From Microdochium bolleyi (lineage: Eukaryota; Ascomycota; Sordariomycetes; Xylariales; Microdochiaceae), in contig KQ964260.1 in NCBI GenBank assembly GCA_001566295.1, positions 372,001 to 436,000 on the forward strand: 64,000 nt of DNA, in the 5' to 3' direction. The notes below the pieces were generated by a model. That model was not told the DNA's origin. It saw nothing but the letters and a program-made list of their open reading frames with translations, and ran no database searches. Both the position numbers and the translations under genes were made by a program. This document shows, piece after piece, positions 45,258 to 55,710 of the stretch (its first letter is position 1; the number at the start of each line of letters is the position of its first letter).

Positions 45258-46663
45258 ATGGATAGCTCGAAGGAGTCCAGCCACTCGCAGGATGCCTCGT
45301 CGCCGCCACCGACGGCAGACCACGGCAAGAGAAAGGGATCGCCTGGTCTGTATACTAGAATCTACAGGTCCGTCGGGTTCACCCGCGGATACAACTTTCC
45401 GCTGTGTAAGTACCATCTCACTCTGTCAAGCTCTCCGCCCGTTGCCTTGGCCAGGGCTCCCTCATCGCCACGGACTTCCACGCACCTTGAAATACAGACA
45501 AACCAAGAAATGCTGACCCTGCGCTCTGCCGGCCCGATAACCAGGGATCATCTTCGCCGGCGGCATCTTCGCCTTCTGCCTCTCGCGCCTGCCCGAGCTG
45601 CACAACTACGACGAGACCTTCAAGCACGGCTACGCCCTGGCGCCCGGCCTGTGGTACTACTTCCGCTCGGGCGTGTACCGGGTCGGCATGCGGATCCACC
45701 TGGCGGCGGTGCTCCCCGCGGGGATCCTGCTGGTGCTGCAGTTCACCCCCGTGATCCGGCACCGGTGGCTGCTCCTACACCGCATCAACGGGTACCTCGT
45801 CATAACCCTGTTCTTCATCAGCAACGTCGGAGCCTTCATGCTGCTGCGCCACAAGCAGAGCGGGAACCGCATGGGCATCCAGGCCGCCGAGGCGCTGCTG
45901 TCCATCGCGACCACGGTAGGGATGGCGCTCGCGTGGTGGAACATCCGCCGCAAGCAGGTCGAGCAGCATCGCGCGTGGATGCTGCGCACCATGATCTGGT
46001 ACGGCGCCATCATCTCGTCGCGCCTCGTCAACCTGGCCGCCACCCCGCTCGCCGCCATGGTCGGCGGCCACTGGGCCGTCGCGACCTGCGACGAGATCGA
46101 CTTCATCAACGGCGAGTACGGCCTGCCTTTCCCCGCGGCCAGGTATCCGCAGTGCTTTGCCTCCGCGGCGGGGGGCGGGAGCGGGAGCGGGACGACGCCG
46201 ACGCTCGACCGGTTCATGCATGTCCCCGTCAGCGCGACCATGGACAACGGCGCGCCCGAGGAGATTGCTGCCAGCATCATGGCTCCCTTTGCCGCCTCGG
46301 TGAGTACATATTCGCTCTAGTCGTTTCTACTTTGTGCTGTCTTTGTACGTCTAGGACGGAGAGAGATAGCTTTAACCAGGCTAACTTCCGCTAACCTCGT
46401 ATTTTGTACTATAGCTGTGGATCAGCATGGTCCTGCACGCCGTCGGCGTCGAGATCTACCTGCACCTGACGCCGCGCGAGACGGAGCGGCTCCGCGCCGT
46501 GAGCCACCAGAAGCAGCTCGAGGCCGGCTTCCGCCACCCGGGCAGCGCCGGGCTGACCGCGGACCGGCTCGGTGACGCCGAGCCGTGGTCGCCCCCTGCC
46601 TCTTCTGCTTCTGCTTCTGCTGGTGCCAGGGACAGTGCTACTGCTGGTAAGAGACAGACTTAG
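45258..46663 (+). CDS. DUF2306 predicted membrane protein
   Basis: Three exons, 45258-45405, 45545-46299 and 46415-46663; 383 aa. A polar N-terminus leads into a first membrane segment (IIFAGGIFAFCL), split by the first intron just before it. The DUF2306 core follows with HLAAVLPAGILLVLQFTPVIRHRWLLLHRINGYL as its hallmark; I count about six to seven membrane helices. The His/Arg-rich loop HRWLLLHR is conserved in the family. A Ser/Ala-rich hydrophilic tail ends the protein. The biochemical function of DUF2306 proteins is not established. Placement between the exporter and the cluster-side regulator makes membership in the cluster possible but unproven. Confidence 0.8.
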
Positions 46664-47168
46664 GAAGCAGATGGCAAAGGCAGTCCGTGTGGGATGGCAA
46701 GATAGTCCGTGCGTTGGCTTGGCAGCCCTATACAGACTTGATAAGTGAACATGGTCAAGGCATGATTACGGACCGAGGTTGCTTCTACTGATCGACAGGG
46801 ACTTGGTGAAGGGGGGCATTTGGCTTGTGAAGGCGGGTCCGAAGATGGCAGGAAGGGGAAGGACGGATAGGGAACGGGTCTTGCACTACAGCGCAACCCT
46901 TTGGGTGTGGGTGCAGAAACGTGAGACTGATGAGTGTTTCGAAAGGGGATTCTAATATTCTTGGATCAAACCAGGGGTGTCAAAAGAAGAAATAAATTAA
47001 AATCTATATTGTACTTGGCATGTCCTGATACTTTCTTTTGCCTGCATGCCTCTAGTGGAGAAATTGGTACCGTCGTAGTCTCATCCCCTGAGAACCAATG
47101 GAGTTGAAATGCCATACAGAGCACACATGCTGCATATATGCATGTGAGACACACCTCCACACTGCTGT
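46664..47168. other. Convergent intergenic stretch
   Basis: 505 bases between the 3' ends of the DUF2306 gene and the bZIP gene. Nothing is recognised in it. Confidence 0.45.
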
Positions 47169-48308
47169 TCAGACCACGTCATACCCGTCCGGAAGCTCCT
47201 CGATGCGGGCAGAATCAGGATCGGCAATGGGCTCCTCGCCCCGCTGCCGGCGCCAGTGATTCGTCGACACAATGAGCTCTGGGCAGCCCCGGATCAGCCA
47301 TCCCCAGTTGCGCAGAAACGGGACGCTGACCTCCCAGCTATAAGGGTCCCAGGGATCGCCCCAGATGCCGAGGCCTGCCCACTCGCTGCGGGTGGTGCCG
47401 CCGGACTCCATTATGTCTTGGAACAGCCGCTCCTCGTCCTCGGCCGAGAGGTGCGCGGTGCAGGCGGCGATCAGGTTGTCGCGCATCCGCGGCAGCGGGA
47501 AGAGGTCCAGCCACGGGTGGTGTGCCACGCTCCGCTGCTTGGCTGTCGGCGCGAGGCTGCGCGGCGCCGCGAGGGGCTCACCGGCATGCGTGCGACACGT
47601 CAGGGCCGCAGGAGGGCGGGCGAGCGTGCCGGAGGCCGGGACGGGCCCGAAAGGGGACAGGGTCTCGCAGACGAGCCAGTCAAAGGTGAAGCCAAGGGCG
47701 GCAGCGTTACATGTCAGGCCGTTGATGGTGTTGAGCTGGATGATCCGGAGGCGGTGGTCCGCGCTGGGGTTGCCAGCGCGGTAGCTGGCCAGCGCGTGCT
47801 CGGCGAAGCGAGCGAGCACTGCCCGCTTGTGCGGCAGGTCCTCCTCGGTGCAGTTGCTGAAGACGGCGGGCACTACGGATAGCGACGTTGAATACGAGGC
47901 GGGTGGTGAGTATGATGAGGCTGGTGACGGCGACGACGACGACGTCGACGACGAGGCCGACCATGACGGTGAGGCTGATGACAGACTCGGCGACGGGGAA
48001 GACGGCGACACGGATGACGCCGACGACGAGGGCGACTCCTTGCCGCGTCTTCTCTGGCGTGCTGCGGACGGCCGCGTTCGACGTCAGCGGTGGTGCGTGG
48101 GCGGCGGGCAAGGTCTCATTGCATGGAGCGATCACTACTCACACAGGCGCTGGTTCAGTCTGTTCTGGAGCTTCTTGCGCTGGCGCTGGTTGCTGATGCC
48201 GGACCAGTCCTCGCCGTGATGTCGCATCATCATGTGCTGGGCGTGCGGGCCCGGGCGGCCGTGCCAGGCCGGCAGGCCTTGGGGCTCGTGTTGGTCAGCC
48301 ACCGACAT
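47169..48308 (-). CDS. bZIP-type transcription factor with DUF3425 domain
   Basis: Two exons on the minus strand, 48308-48143 and 48061-47169; 352 aa. Exon 1 ends inside a bZIP basic region (DW-SG-x-RQRKKLQNRLNQR), and the phase-1 intron (GTGAGT...GCAG) joins it to QRRRGKE in exon 2, which completes the basic segment. A long Ser/Pro-rich stretch follows instead of a clear leucine zipper, then the DUF3425 region with HPWLDLFPLPRMRDNLI and GDPWDPYSWEVSVPFLRNWGWLIRGCPEL. This pairing is common in ascomycete regulators. The start is the first ATG of the frame, at 48308. A reading without the splice gives only a truncated basic region. It is divergent from the SDR at 48916. Confidence 0.82.
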
Positions 48309-48915
48309 GAGTTGTGCGTGCTTGTGTGGAACGAGTGGAACGGGCCAGGCGGTCGGGCGCGACTGATGCTGGGCAAGATGGCAGGCGAGATGAGATGGGG
48401 CGGCGGCGTGGAGGTTGAGGGCGGCCGACGTGCCCGGTGGTGCAATGGCATGTGCAGGTGCGTTTAGGTGCTGGGGGGCTGTACTGTCTGCGCACCGTCC
48501 CGAGCACGGTGCACTGTCCTCCTCCGTACCTGACAGGCGCCTGGTTCCACCCGGTCCCACCGCGCTAATGCAAGTGGCTGACAGCCCCACTCACCCACCG
48601 ATCACGCAAGAGGCCGGCCCACGTCATCCGGAGCCTTGGCGCCCGCCAGCCTTGGCACGGTCGGGGTCCGGCGGACTTCATCTCCGACTCTGCATCGTCC
48701 TCATGCGTGCCGGCATGCACGCAAATCGCCATCGTCCCGGCTTGGTGAGGAGGCGACAACAGGCGCGGCAATGGTCAACCACCACGAGGCCCGAGGCCCG
48801 TGATGTGCCCCAAGATGCCTCCGAGGATGCCTATATTGAGCCATGCTAGGCAACCAGCCGCACTTGCAAAGACTGCCAGGGCGACTGTCAACGAATCTCA
48901 TCACGACTTCCCAAA
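48309..48915. promoter_or_regulatory. Divergent promoter (bZIP regulator / nine-exon SDR)
   Basis: 607 bases. One perfect CGG-N3-CCG site (spacer GGT) lies at 48662-48670. A single such site is expected by chance roughly every 2 kb at this base composition, so on its own it proves nothing. Confidence 0.4.
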
Positions 48916-50730
48916 ATGACTTTGTCTAACAGGTTATCAGCTTCCTCCCTTTTGTCCGTCAAGGGCTGGGTCACTATAGGCACGTAGCTGTTTTGCCTAT
49001 GAGTTGATGCCGCTGATATGTGCTAACCTGTGAACACCATAGTGACTGGAGGCGCCACGGGAATCGGGCTGAGTAAGACACACACCACCCACGACTTTGA
49101 CGCCGTAGGCCAACCTCAGCTAATTATCTTGTCTGCCACTCCAGTGTATGCCCAGGCCCTCGCCGCCAACGGAGCCAAGGTCTACATTACCGGCCGCCGC
49201 AAGGAGGTACTGGAGACGAGTGCCCGCGTCCACGGATCTGCAGACAAGGTCGGCCCTTCCGGGGGCCAGATCGTGCCCTTGGTCATGGACGTGACGGACA
49301 AGGAGAGCATCAAAAAGGCCGTGGCGCATATCCAGGCAACTGATGGATATGTCAACGTGTAAGCAAAAAATGATGTTGGCTTCTGTTCGAAGCGGAACAA
49401 GTCAAGACGGTTCACAAAGTGCACTACGACTGATCATAGCGAGCCTAGGCTCATCAACAACGCCGGTGTGTGGACCACGAAGCCTGAGGCCGGCCCCGAG
49501 GACGGGCCCGAGAAGTTCGGCAGCTCCATGTTTGAGCAGTCCATCGACCTGTGGCAGAAGGGTACGTTTGCTTTCCACTTACACATGCCATATGCTATGC
49601 TTTGCTTCCAGTACTGAGCAGGAATCTCCCGACAGCCTATCTTGTCAACGCCACGTCCATCTACTTTGTGACGGCAGCTTTCCTGCCGCTGTTAGTCAAG
49701 TCCGCGTCCAGCCCGACGGGGATGATGGGCAGCGTCATCAACACGACGTCCAACAGCGGACAGCTCAGGATGTACGTCCCCGAGTTCTGTCCTCTAATTG
49801 CTCGACCACTTCACGCAGGTCTGAATGCTTTGAGATATGACGTGGACACTGACTCTGATTTCTACTCATTGAAGGACTGAGGCATCACAACTGGCATACA
49901 ATGTAAGAATCTTTCACCAATCAACCCCTGCGTGGCGGTAAAACGAGAACGAGAAGGTGTCCTTCTTGATTGTTTTATCTAATAAGGAGAAATGCACCCA
50001 AACAGGTCAGCAAGGCCGCGGCTGTCCAGTTGACCCGCCAGCTAGCCTTTGACTTTAGCCACGAGAAGATCAGGATTCGCGTGAATGGGCTCGCGCCAGG
50101 TAAGCGAACCCCCAACCCCCCCCTTCCCTTGTCATACATACAACCCTCAATAGAGGCAGCCGTCCAACTTTAGAGGCTACATTACTAGCTGGGGCGGCGC
50201 GCAAAGAGCTTGGCAAAGACAAGACTGTGGACGAGCGGGCAGGAGCCCGTCCTGGCCTTCCGTTGTCGCGAGCCGTCGTGGCGACAAAAAGAAAACTGAC
50301 TGACACGCACGCCCCGGACAGGCTGGTTCCCGTCCGAGATGACGACCGGCGGCTCCGACGAGGCCAACGAGAGCACGGCGCAGGACGCCGCGGCGTTCCA
50401 GAAGGAGATGGCCGACGTGGGCGCCCGCGTGCCCCCGGGACGCATGGGCAGGGCCGAGGATCTCGCTAGCGTGAGTTCCCCTGTTCCCTTTCATCTCTCT
50501 TGACCCCGTATCCAGCAACTGAAATTCGCCCCTGGAATCACACACTTCATTTGCACGAATGGGTTCACGGCGGACCAGTGGCGTTCCATCGATTATATGC
50601 AACTTCCTGGTTGACTCCTCCATCTCCCAAAATATAGTGCCTCCTGACCCTCGCGACCAACGAGTACATCTGGGGCATGAATCTCGTCGTCGACGGCGGC
50701 ATCCTGCAGAGTGTGGCGGGCAACGTCTAG
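48916..50730 (+). CDS. Short-chain dehydrogenase/reductase with nine exons
   Basis: Exons 48916-48979, 49043-49072, 49145-49358, 49449-49561, 49636-49771, 49875-49902, 50006-50099, 50322-50470 and 50638-50730; 306 aa with every phase matching. Cofactor motif TGGATGIG is at 23-30, GRRKEV after strand 2, NNAG at 106-109, catalytic Y194 and K198 in YNVSK, APGWFPSEM (the PG motif) after it, and GMNLVVDGG near the C-terminus. This is a classical NAD(P)-dependent SDR. The first intron is best read with a GC donor (TAG|GCACGT), because only that joins WVTI to VTGGATG in frame; the other seven are GT-AG. The intron density is far above that of its neighbours. It could reduce a keto group made by the cluster (compare 3-ketosphinganine-type reductases), but this is inference from position. 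Confidence 0.82.
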
Positions 50731-51220
50731 TTTTCCAGAGAGAAAGGGGGGGGGGGGGGGGGGGTGGGGGTTTCAAGAGAGACCTCAGAGATCCGAACAT
50801 ACCTTTAAGAGAAAGAGAGGCGGGAGATGAAGGCAAGCGCTGAGTTCAGGGATAGAATAGCTTGAAATGCGGTAGTTTCACATCTTTCTCTATAGTAACT
50901 TTGTTCTAGTTGAACGATCGTCTGCTGCGTCGACCGCGGATACATACAGGAATCGAAGGTTTGCTCGCAAGCTGCACAACGTTCACGCCGCCAGAGATAG
51001 AGGCACACCCGAAATTCCTGGGTGTGACTGACTGAACCATTCATCATCGTACCAACTTGCCTTCTATACTCACCACAGAAATCTATTCATAGATCCATGC
51101 CAGCTCGATTCCAATGTATTCGTTTACCCGAGTGCTGGGGTTTCATCCCTAGATTAGGTATGCATCAATCTAGCAATTCTTCCCTAGGCTCTCATTGCGC
51201 AAACTCCGTATCCCATCTTG
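50731..51220. other. Intergenic stretch with a 19-base poly-G run
   Basis: Downstream of the SDR stop. G19 runs from 50746 to 50764, with a further G5 after one T. Nothing else is seen. Confidence 0.6.
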
Positions 51221-51727
51221 TCACCCCTCCGCACTCTCCACTGCAGCCGCCGCTACAACTTCCTGACATATCCCCTGCTTTTGCCGTCGTAGCACGCCAG
51301 CAGCGACCGCGCAGGCCAGCGGAGCGTGGCTTGACCAGAAAGTGTCCCGGAAGACGCCACCGCATATTATCCGCAGTGCCGGCCGCTGCATTGTTCTTCG
51401 GATGAACTGGCTTTGCCACGAGGCGCCACAAACGTCATCTGCTATATCTGCAAAGCTGCCGAGTCTCTCGTCGCATAAGTCGAGCGCCATTTCAACATTG
51501 GCTCCCCTGATGGCGAGAGCATTCTCGACAGCGCCCGCGTTGCCGATTATAGTACTATAAAGTAGGGCACATCCGTCGTCGTGCCGTACGTTATGACGAT
51601 AGGGAAGCGGAATAGCAGAGGTATACAGTTTGCGGCGGACGCGGGCGAAGGAACCAGTGTCCCTGGAGCATGTCAGCCTGTCAGTGATCGAGACGAAGAT
51701 ATCTGCGGGCAGCGTGTCAAGACCTAT
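51221..51727 (-). pseudogene. F-box/ankyrin gene remnant
   Basis: An open frame of about 168 codons read on the minus strand from 51727 to the stop at 51221-51223. It opens with an F-box resembling its neighbours (LPADIFVSITDRL, RDTGSFARVRRKL) and continues with YRHNVRHDDG and GNAGAVENALAIRGANV, the same first ankyrin-like unit as in the genes at 52001, 55711 and 62360. It then loses similarity and ends. There is no ATG before the F-box (an in-frame TAG precedes it at 51730-51728), and the ankyrin array is missing. A relic is the simplest reading; a lost or distant first exon cannot be excluded. Confidence 0.5.
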
Positions 51728-52000
51728 CTACGGTGATGGTTTTCCGGTTAAAGAGAGAAAGCCGCCGAACACCTCAGACTTGAACGGCGCCGCGTCGTCG
51801 TGGCTGATTGGGTGTAACGACTCTGGTTCGAAGCACGACAAATTTGCATCGTGGCAACGACCAACCGACACATCAAGAAGCCATAAGGCCAAAATCCTTG
51901 TCCAAACACCCGAGTTAAATAATATTACAGAACTGATTAATTCACGTGAGGACGAGCCGTAGTCATTGTCAGACAAGAACACAGCTGGAAGAATGTCAAC

Positions 52001-53611
52001 TCAAACCCTCGGTAAAGTGGTCTCGAGCTCCTCGAGGCGCTGCTCCTCGAGCAGCGCATTAAAGTCACTGCGCCAGTCCTGCACTGACGTCATGTCTTCG
52101 ACTGCCCGCTCGTAGCCGATTCTGGCGAGTAAACACTTGGCACAGGATGGACACTGACTGGAGGCTGCGTACCAGAGCGCGGTGCGACCATCGGAGCACC
52201 GAGCAGTCGTGTCAGCTCCGGCATCGAGGACGAGCTCGAGAGTCTCAACGGAGCTTCTGTGGCGATCGACACCGTGACACGTGTCCTTGTGCCATTCTAG
52301 AAGTAGCATCAAAGGCGTGCGACCCTGTGGCCGAGTCCGAAGGTCAATGTTGGCGCCGTGCTCAATCAGGAGCTTGGCAGTGGCTGTCTTTTCTTCAATG
52401 TTATAATGCATTGCGCAGTGCAGAGCGGACCACCCATTCTGTTCAGTCGTCATGTTGATGATGTCTGGGGTTGCCCAAGTCGTATCCGGACCAGCGTCAT
52501 GGCGGTGACGGCGATGCCATTCCAGCAATACCTCGACAACCTTGGGATGACCATGGCACACAGCCTGAACCAACGCTGTTTTGCCGCGCTCGCTCTGCTC
52601 TGACAAGTCTGCCCCATTCTCGAGAAGGTACTGCACAATTTCGACATGGCCGCGACTGGCTGCACTCTGCAGTGGGGGCACCCATCCGTCGTTGGGCCTT
52701 ATCGTCTCTTGCTGCCTACGCGTACTAATCTGCACCAGACCTCGGTCTGCCAGCCAGCGGACTTGTTCAATGCGGCCACGCTCAGCGACTTTTGGAAGCA
52801 GTAACTGCAGTGACAGTGTTGGCCTGTCGAAGATGCCGTGAGCGTTAAGCAGCTCGAGGAGCGCCTCAAAGCGGAGTTGGTCATCGATGCGGGCTAAGTC
52901 CACGAGCATGCTACCGTGTCCGCCGACATTGTGGTCGAAATCGGCTGGGCCTGCGCCGTGTTCAAGGAGAGCACTGGCGGCGTCGACGCTCCAGGTCTCG
53001 ATGGCGCGGAATAGCGGTGTCTTGGATGGCCACTCGCGACTGTTGGCGGAGAGAGCCTGGTAGTCGAAGCGGCCGGGCTCCAAGAATAGGCGAATGATGG
53101 AGACATGGCCACAATGGGCAGCAATGTGCAGCGGCGTGCTGGCGGGCTTACCGTTTATCAAGAGGGCGTTGGCATCAGCGCCGCGCTCGAGCAGCAGGCG
53201 TGCAGCGTCGACGCGGCCGTAGAGGGCGGTGCAGGCAAGTGGTGTGTACTGCAGCCCACATTCTTCCGTGTAAGTGTCCCAAATCCAGGCCGCTCTGCGG
53301 TGGGCGTGGACAATGTGCTGGCGGAAGGGCCAGTGTTTCCAGAGCATCCATTCGTCGGACGAGTACACGGCATTGACATCTGCTCCATGGTCGAGCGCCC
53401 GCGTGATGGCTGCTACGTTGCCAAAAAGGGCGCCATGGATGAGGGCGGCACAGGGGCCCTGGCGGCTGTCGCGCTGGTAGAGAAAGGGGTCGAGAATGCT
53501 GAAGAGCAGGCTGTGCGCCTGGCAGAGGGCGTTGACGTCTCGATCGCGATGCAGATAATGGGCGATGAGCTCAAGCAGCTCTGTTGGGAGCGACAGCAAC
53601 GCACACGCCAT
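52001..53611 (-). CDS. F-box/ankyrin-repeat protein
   Basis: 536 aa, single exon, started at the ATG at 53611 (the longer frame begins with GTG). An N-terminal F-box (LLSLPTELLELIAHYL, RDVNALCQAH) is followed by about eight to nine ankyrin repeats with clear TPLHIAAHCGHVSIIRLFLE, PPLQSAASRGHVEIVQYLLENGA and TALVQAVCHGHPKVVEVLL units. It ends in a conserved CPSCAKCLL...GYERAVE block shared with the 55711 gene. Such proteins are thought to be substrate adaptors of SCF ubiquitin ligases; no target can be named. The relic at 51221 follows it on the same strand. Confidence 0.83.
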   Translation of the reverse strand: MACALLSLPTELLELIAHYLHRDRDVNALCQAHSLLFSILDPFLYQRDSRQGPCAALIHGALFGNVAAITRALDHGADVNAVYSSDEWMLWKHWPFRQHIVHAHRRAAWIWDTYTEECGLQYTPLACTALYGRVDAARLLLERGADANALLINGKPASTPLHIAAHCGHVSIIRLFLEPGRFDYQALSANSREWPSKTPLFRAIETWSVDAASALLEHGAGPADFDHNVGGHGSMLVDLARIDDQLRFEALLELLNAHGIFDRPTLSLQLLLPKVAERGRIEQVRWLADRGLVQISTRRQQETIRPNDGWVPPLQSAASRGHVEIVQYLLENGADLSEQSERGKTALVQAVCHGHPKVVEVLLEWHRRHRHDAGPDTTWATPDIINMTTEQNGWSALHCAMHYNIEEKTATAKLLIEHGANIDLRTRPQGRTPLMLLLEWHKDTCHGVDRHRSSVETLELVLDAGADTTARCSDGRTALWYAASSQCPSCAKCLLARIGYERAVEDMTSVQDWRSDFNALLEEQRLEELETTLPRV

Positions 53612-53979
53612 GTTGTCGGCTGGCACGGATTCGACGGCATGGATCACGAGAGCTAGGCAGATACATGCACATTGATTTAGGCAGGTGCGGAAGGTAGATG
53701 AATACGCATTCCCAACGGACCTGAAGGTACGTATCTGGTGATGGTCAGGTCAGCCGAACGGGGCCCCAGTGGGTCGGGCAGGTCGAGGCAGGTGCGGGTT
53801 GGCTGCCCCACCCCCGCTGATGTGGTTGCCGTCCCAACAGCATGGTCCCCACCACATTACATAATCCACTGTTTGGGGCGGCCACTATCGTCAATCGACC
53901 GTGGAACTGGACTGCCTTGTTCTTCATGGGCTTGCACTGCCCACGACTCGACCAGAGATCAACAACCGACGACGGGACA
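53612..53979. promoter_or_regulatory. Divergent promoter (F-box/ankyrin / nuclease-like gene)
   Basis: 368 bases. It includes an in-frame upstream extension of the nuclease-like frame (ATG at 53842) that I judge non-coding. Nothing else is seen. Confidence 0.4.
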
Positions 53980-55368
53980 ATGCGGCTCACTGCCTTGCAC
54001 GCGTGGCTCGACTCCCTCCCGCCGCCCTCACGGCCCATCTCGCCTCACAGCAGCGCTAAACTCGACGGCAATCACACCCACGGCAAGAAGCGCCCACACG
54101 GGCTCGCCTCGCCTCCCATGTCGACCGATCGCGACCTCTCACCTCCCAAGCGGCGACGTCAGGATGAGGAGGCCACGCCACGCCCGACGCGATCCCTGCG
54201 CCTCACCAACACCGCCGCCTCCGTCTCCATGAGCTCTGCCTCGTCCGCCTCCCAGCACACGACGACATCGCGCTCGAGTTCCCCACGGAAACAGCTGGCA
54301 GGCCTCCGCACAATTCCCACCTCGCAGGGCGGCGCCGAGGTTCTGCCTCTCGACGTCGACCACCCTGACATGCCTGCAGACCTTGCAGACCTCATTCTCG
54401 CTCTCCAGTCGCCAGCCGCATTGCTAAGTCCCTCGAATCGCGATGACATCGAAAATCACTATAGCCATACTCGCGGCGTGCGGCAGTGGCGTGTTCCTTC
54501 GCTATACAGCCCCGATCGCGACACACTGGGCACCACGCCATCACCCGACATCGTGGATGACATTGTCAGCCAGTCACGAGCGTGCGACGAGTACATGCTC
54601 GACGAGGCTGCGTGGTCGAGCATGGTCTATTATCCGCTGCTGCGCCAGATCTTCAGGTCACCAAAACAAGCTTCATCCACACCACACATCGGTGTCTCGG
54701 ACAAACAACATTCAGAAAGCAACGTCAGACCAGATGAGAACCCGGACGCCGTGCCACTCGAAGAGCTAGTTGTAGTGCCCTGCTCCTCCGCGTCCATTGT
54801 TCCCCGATACCGCATGCTCGCAGCACCATTCAAGAAGGTGGACTTCGCAGTGGCCTACCAACCACAACGGGAGACACGATATGATGATCTGCGGGCGCTC
54901 TTACAGACTACTCCTGCGCCAGAGCAGAGCCTGAACCATACGAGCTATCCGGGCCTTTGTGACCGCCCTATTGTGCTATCGATCGAGGTTAAGAGGACCA
55001 ACGACAGCGCCGACATGGCGCGGCTGCAGCTGCTCACTTGGCTCAGCGCGCAGTGGAACAAGATTGACGAGCTCTGTCTTGCGGAGGCGGAAGCGGAGAC
55101 TACTTTGGCAGAACAGACACGAAGCCCACAAAGACCGCAATACCTGTTGGCCCTGATGATCCAGGGTGCCGACTGGAGCTTGGTGGCCTCATCAAGGCAC
55201 GCGGATGGGCGGAGGGTGATATTATGGGACAAGCTGCGCATCGGCGACACCTTGACGGCCATGGGTGTGTACAAGATCGTGCAGCAGGTCCAGCAGCTGG
55301 CGCAGACTGCGCTGGTGCCACATGCGCAGTGGTTTCAGAGTCTGGCATTAAGCGGTTCGTGTGGATAA
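53980..55368 (+). CDS. Fungal PD-(D/E)XK nuclease-like protein
   Basis: 462 aa, single exon, from the ATG at 53980, where the family-typical start (short helix, HAWLDSLP) lies; the frame is open to 53842. A long Ser/Pro/Arg-rich, disordered, nucleus-like region (KRRR near residue 55) precedes the conserved C-terminal domain. The nuclease-like core shows a Trp/aromatic helix (WSSMVYYPLLRQIF), the Asp strand KKVDFAVAY, the E-x-K strand LSIEVKR and LQLLTWLSAQW. The D and E-x-K residues of the PD-(D/E)XK fold are all present. These genes are widespread and often variable in copy number in ascomycetes, with unknown function. It sits in the middle of the F-box/ankyrin array. Confidence 0.78.
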   Translation: MRLTALHAWLDSLPPPSRPISPHSSAKLDGNHTHGKKRPHGLASPPMSTDRDLSPPKRRRQDEEATPRPTRSLRLTNTAASVSMSSASSASQHTTTSRSSSPRKQLAGLRTIPTSQGGAEVLPLDVDHPDMPADLADLILALQSPAALLSPSNRDDIENHYSHTRGVRQWRVPSLYSPDRDTLGTTPSPDIVDDIVSQSRACDEYMLDEAAWSSMVYYPLLRQIFRSPKQASSTPHIGVSDKQHSESNVRPDENPDAVPLEELVVVPCSSASIVPRYRMLAAPFKKVDFAVAYQPQRETRYDDLRALLQTTPAPEQSLNHTSYPGLCDRPIVLSIEVKRTNDSADMARLQLLTWLSAQWNKIDELCLAEAEAETTLAEQTRSPQRPQYLLALMIQGADWSLVASSRHADGRRVILWDKLRIGDTLTAMGVYKIVQQVQQLAQTALVPHAQWFQSLALSGSCG

Positions 55369-55710
55369 GATAGAGCCGATGAATCGTTAGTTATGCTTCG
55401 AGCGCTTGCAGCAGAGCATATACCGAGAAATGTCCCTGTGTATGTCTCCCACACCCTCGTTGTCCACGGTGCTGACAGGGGTCCTGCCATTCTGTCAACG
55501 CTATGAGGCAGACAGCTTCATTCAATCTGTAACAATCAATGAGTCACTTACGTTGGGGGCACCGGATGCACGCCATTTTTCCCCCAAGGACAAGTAGGGT
55601 CTGCTTACAACAGGGTATCCACCAATTAACAGCGCATGGAACATCAGTCGCATTTCTACTCTTCACTCTGTGCCGCTGTGATCCACCTTGCCTGGTTCAT
55701 ATACTCGCCA
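55369..55710. other. Short intergenic stretch
   Basis: 342 bases before the next F-box/ankyrin gene. The frame of that gene is open back to an ATG at 55636. Nothing else is noted. Confidence 0.4.

Noticed and set aside
27607..50730. Calling the locus a fumonisin cluster
   Set aside because: Only the synthase/oxoamine-synthase logic is shared. The typical fumonisin tailoring genes are not visible here and the oxoamine synthase is much shorter than Fum8.
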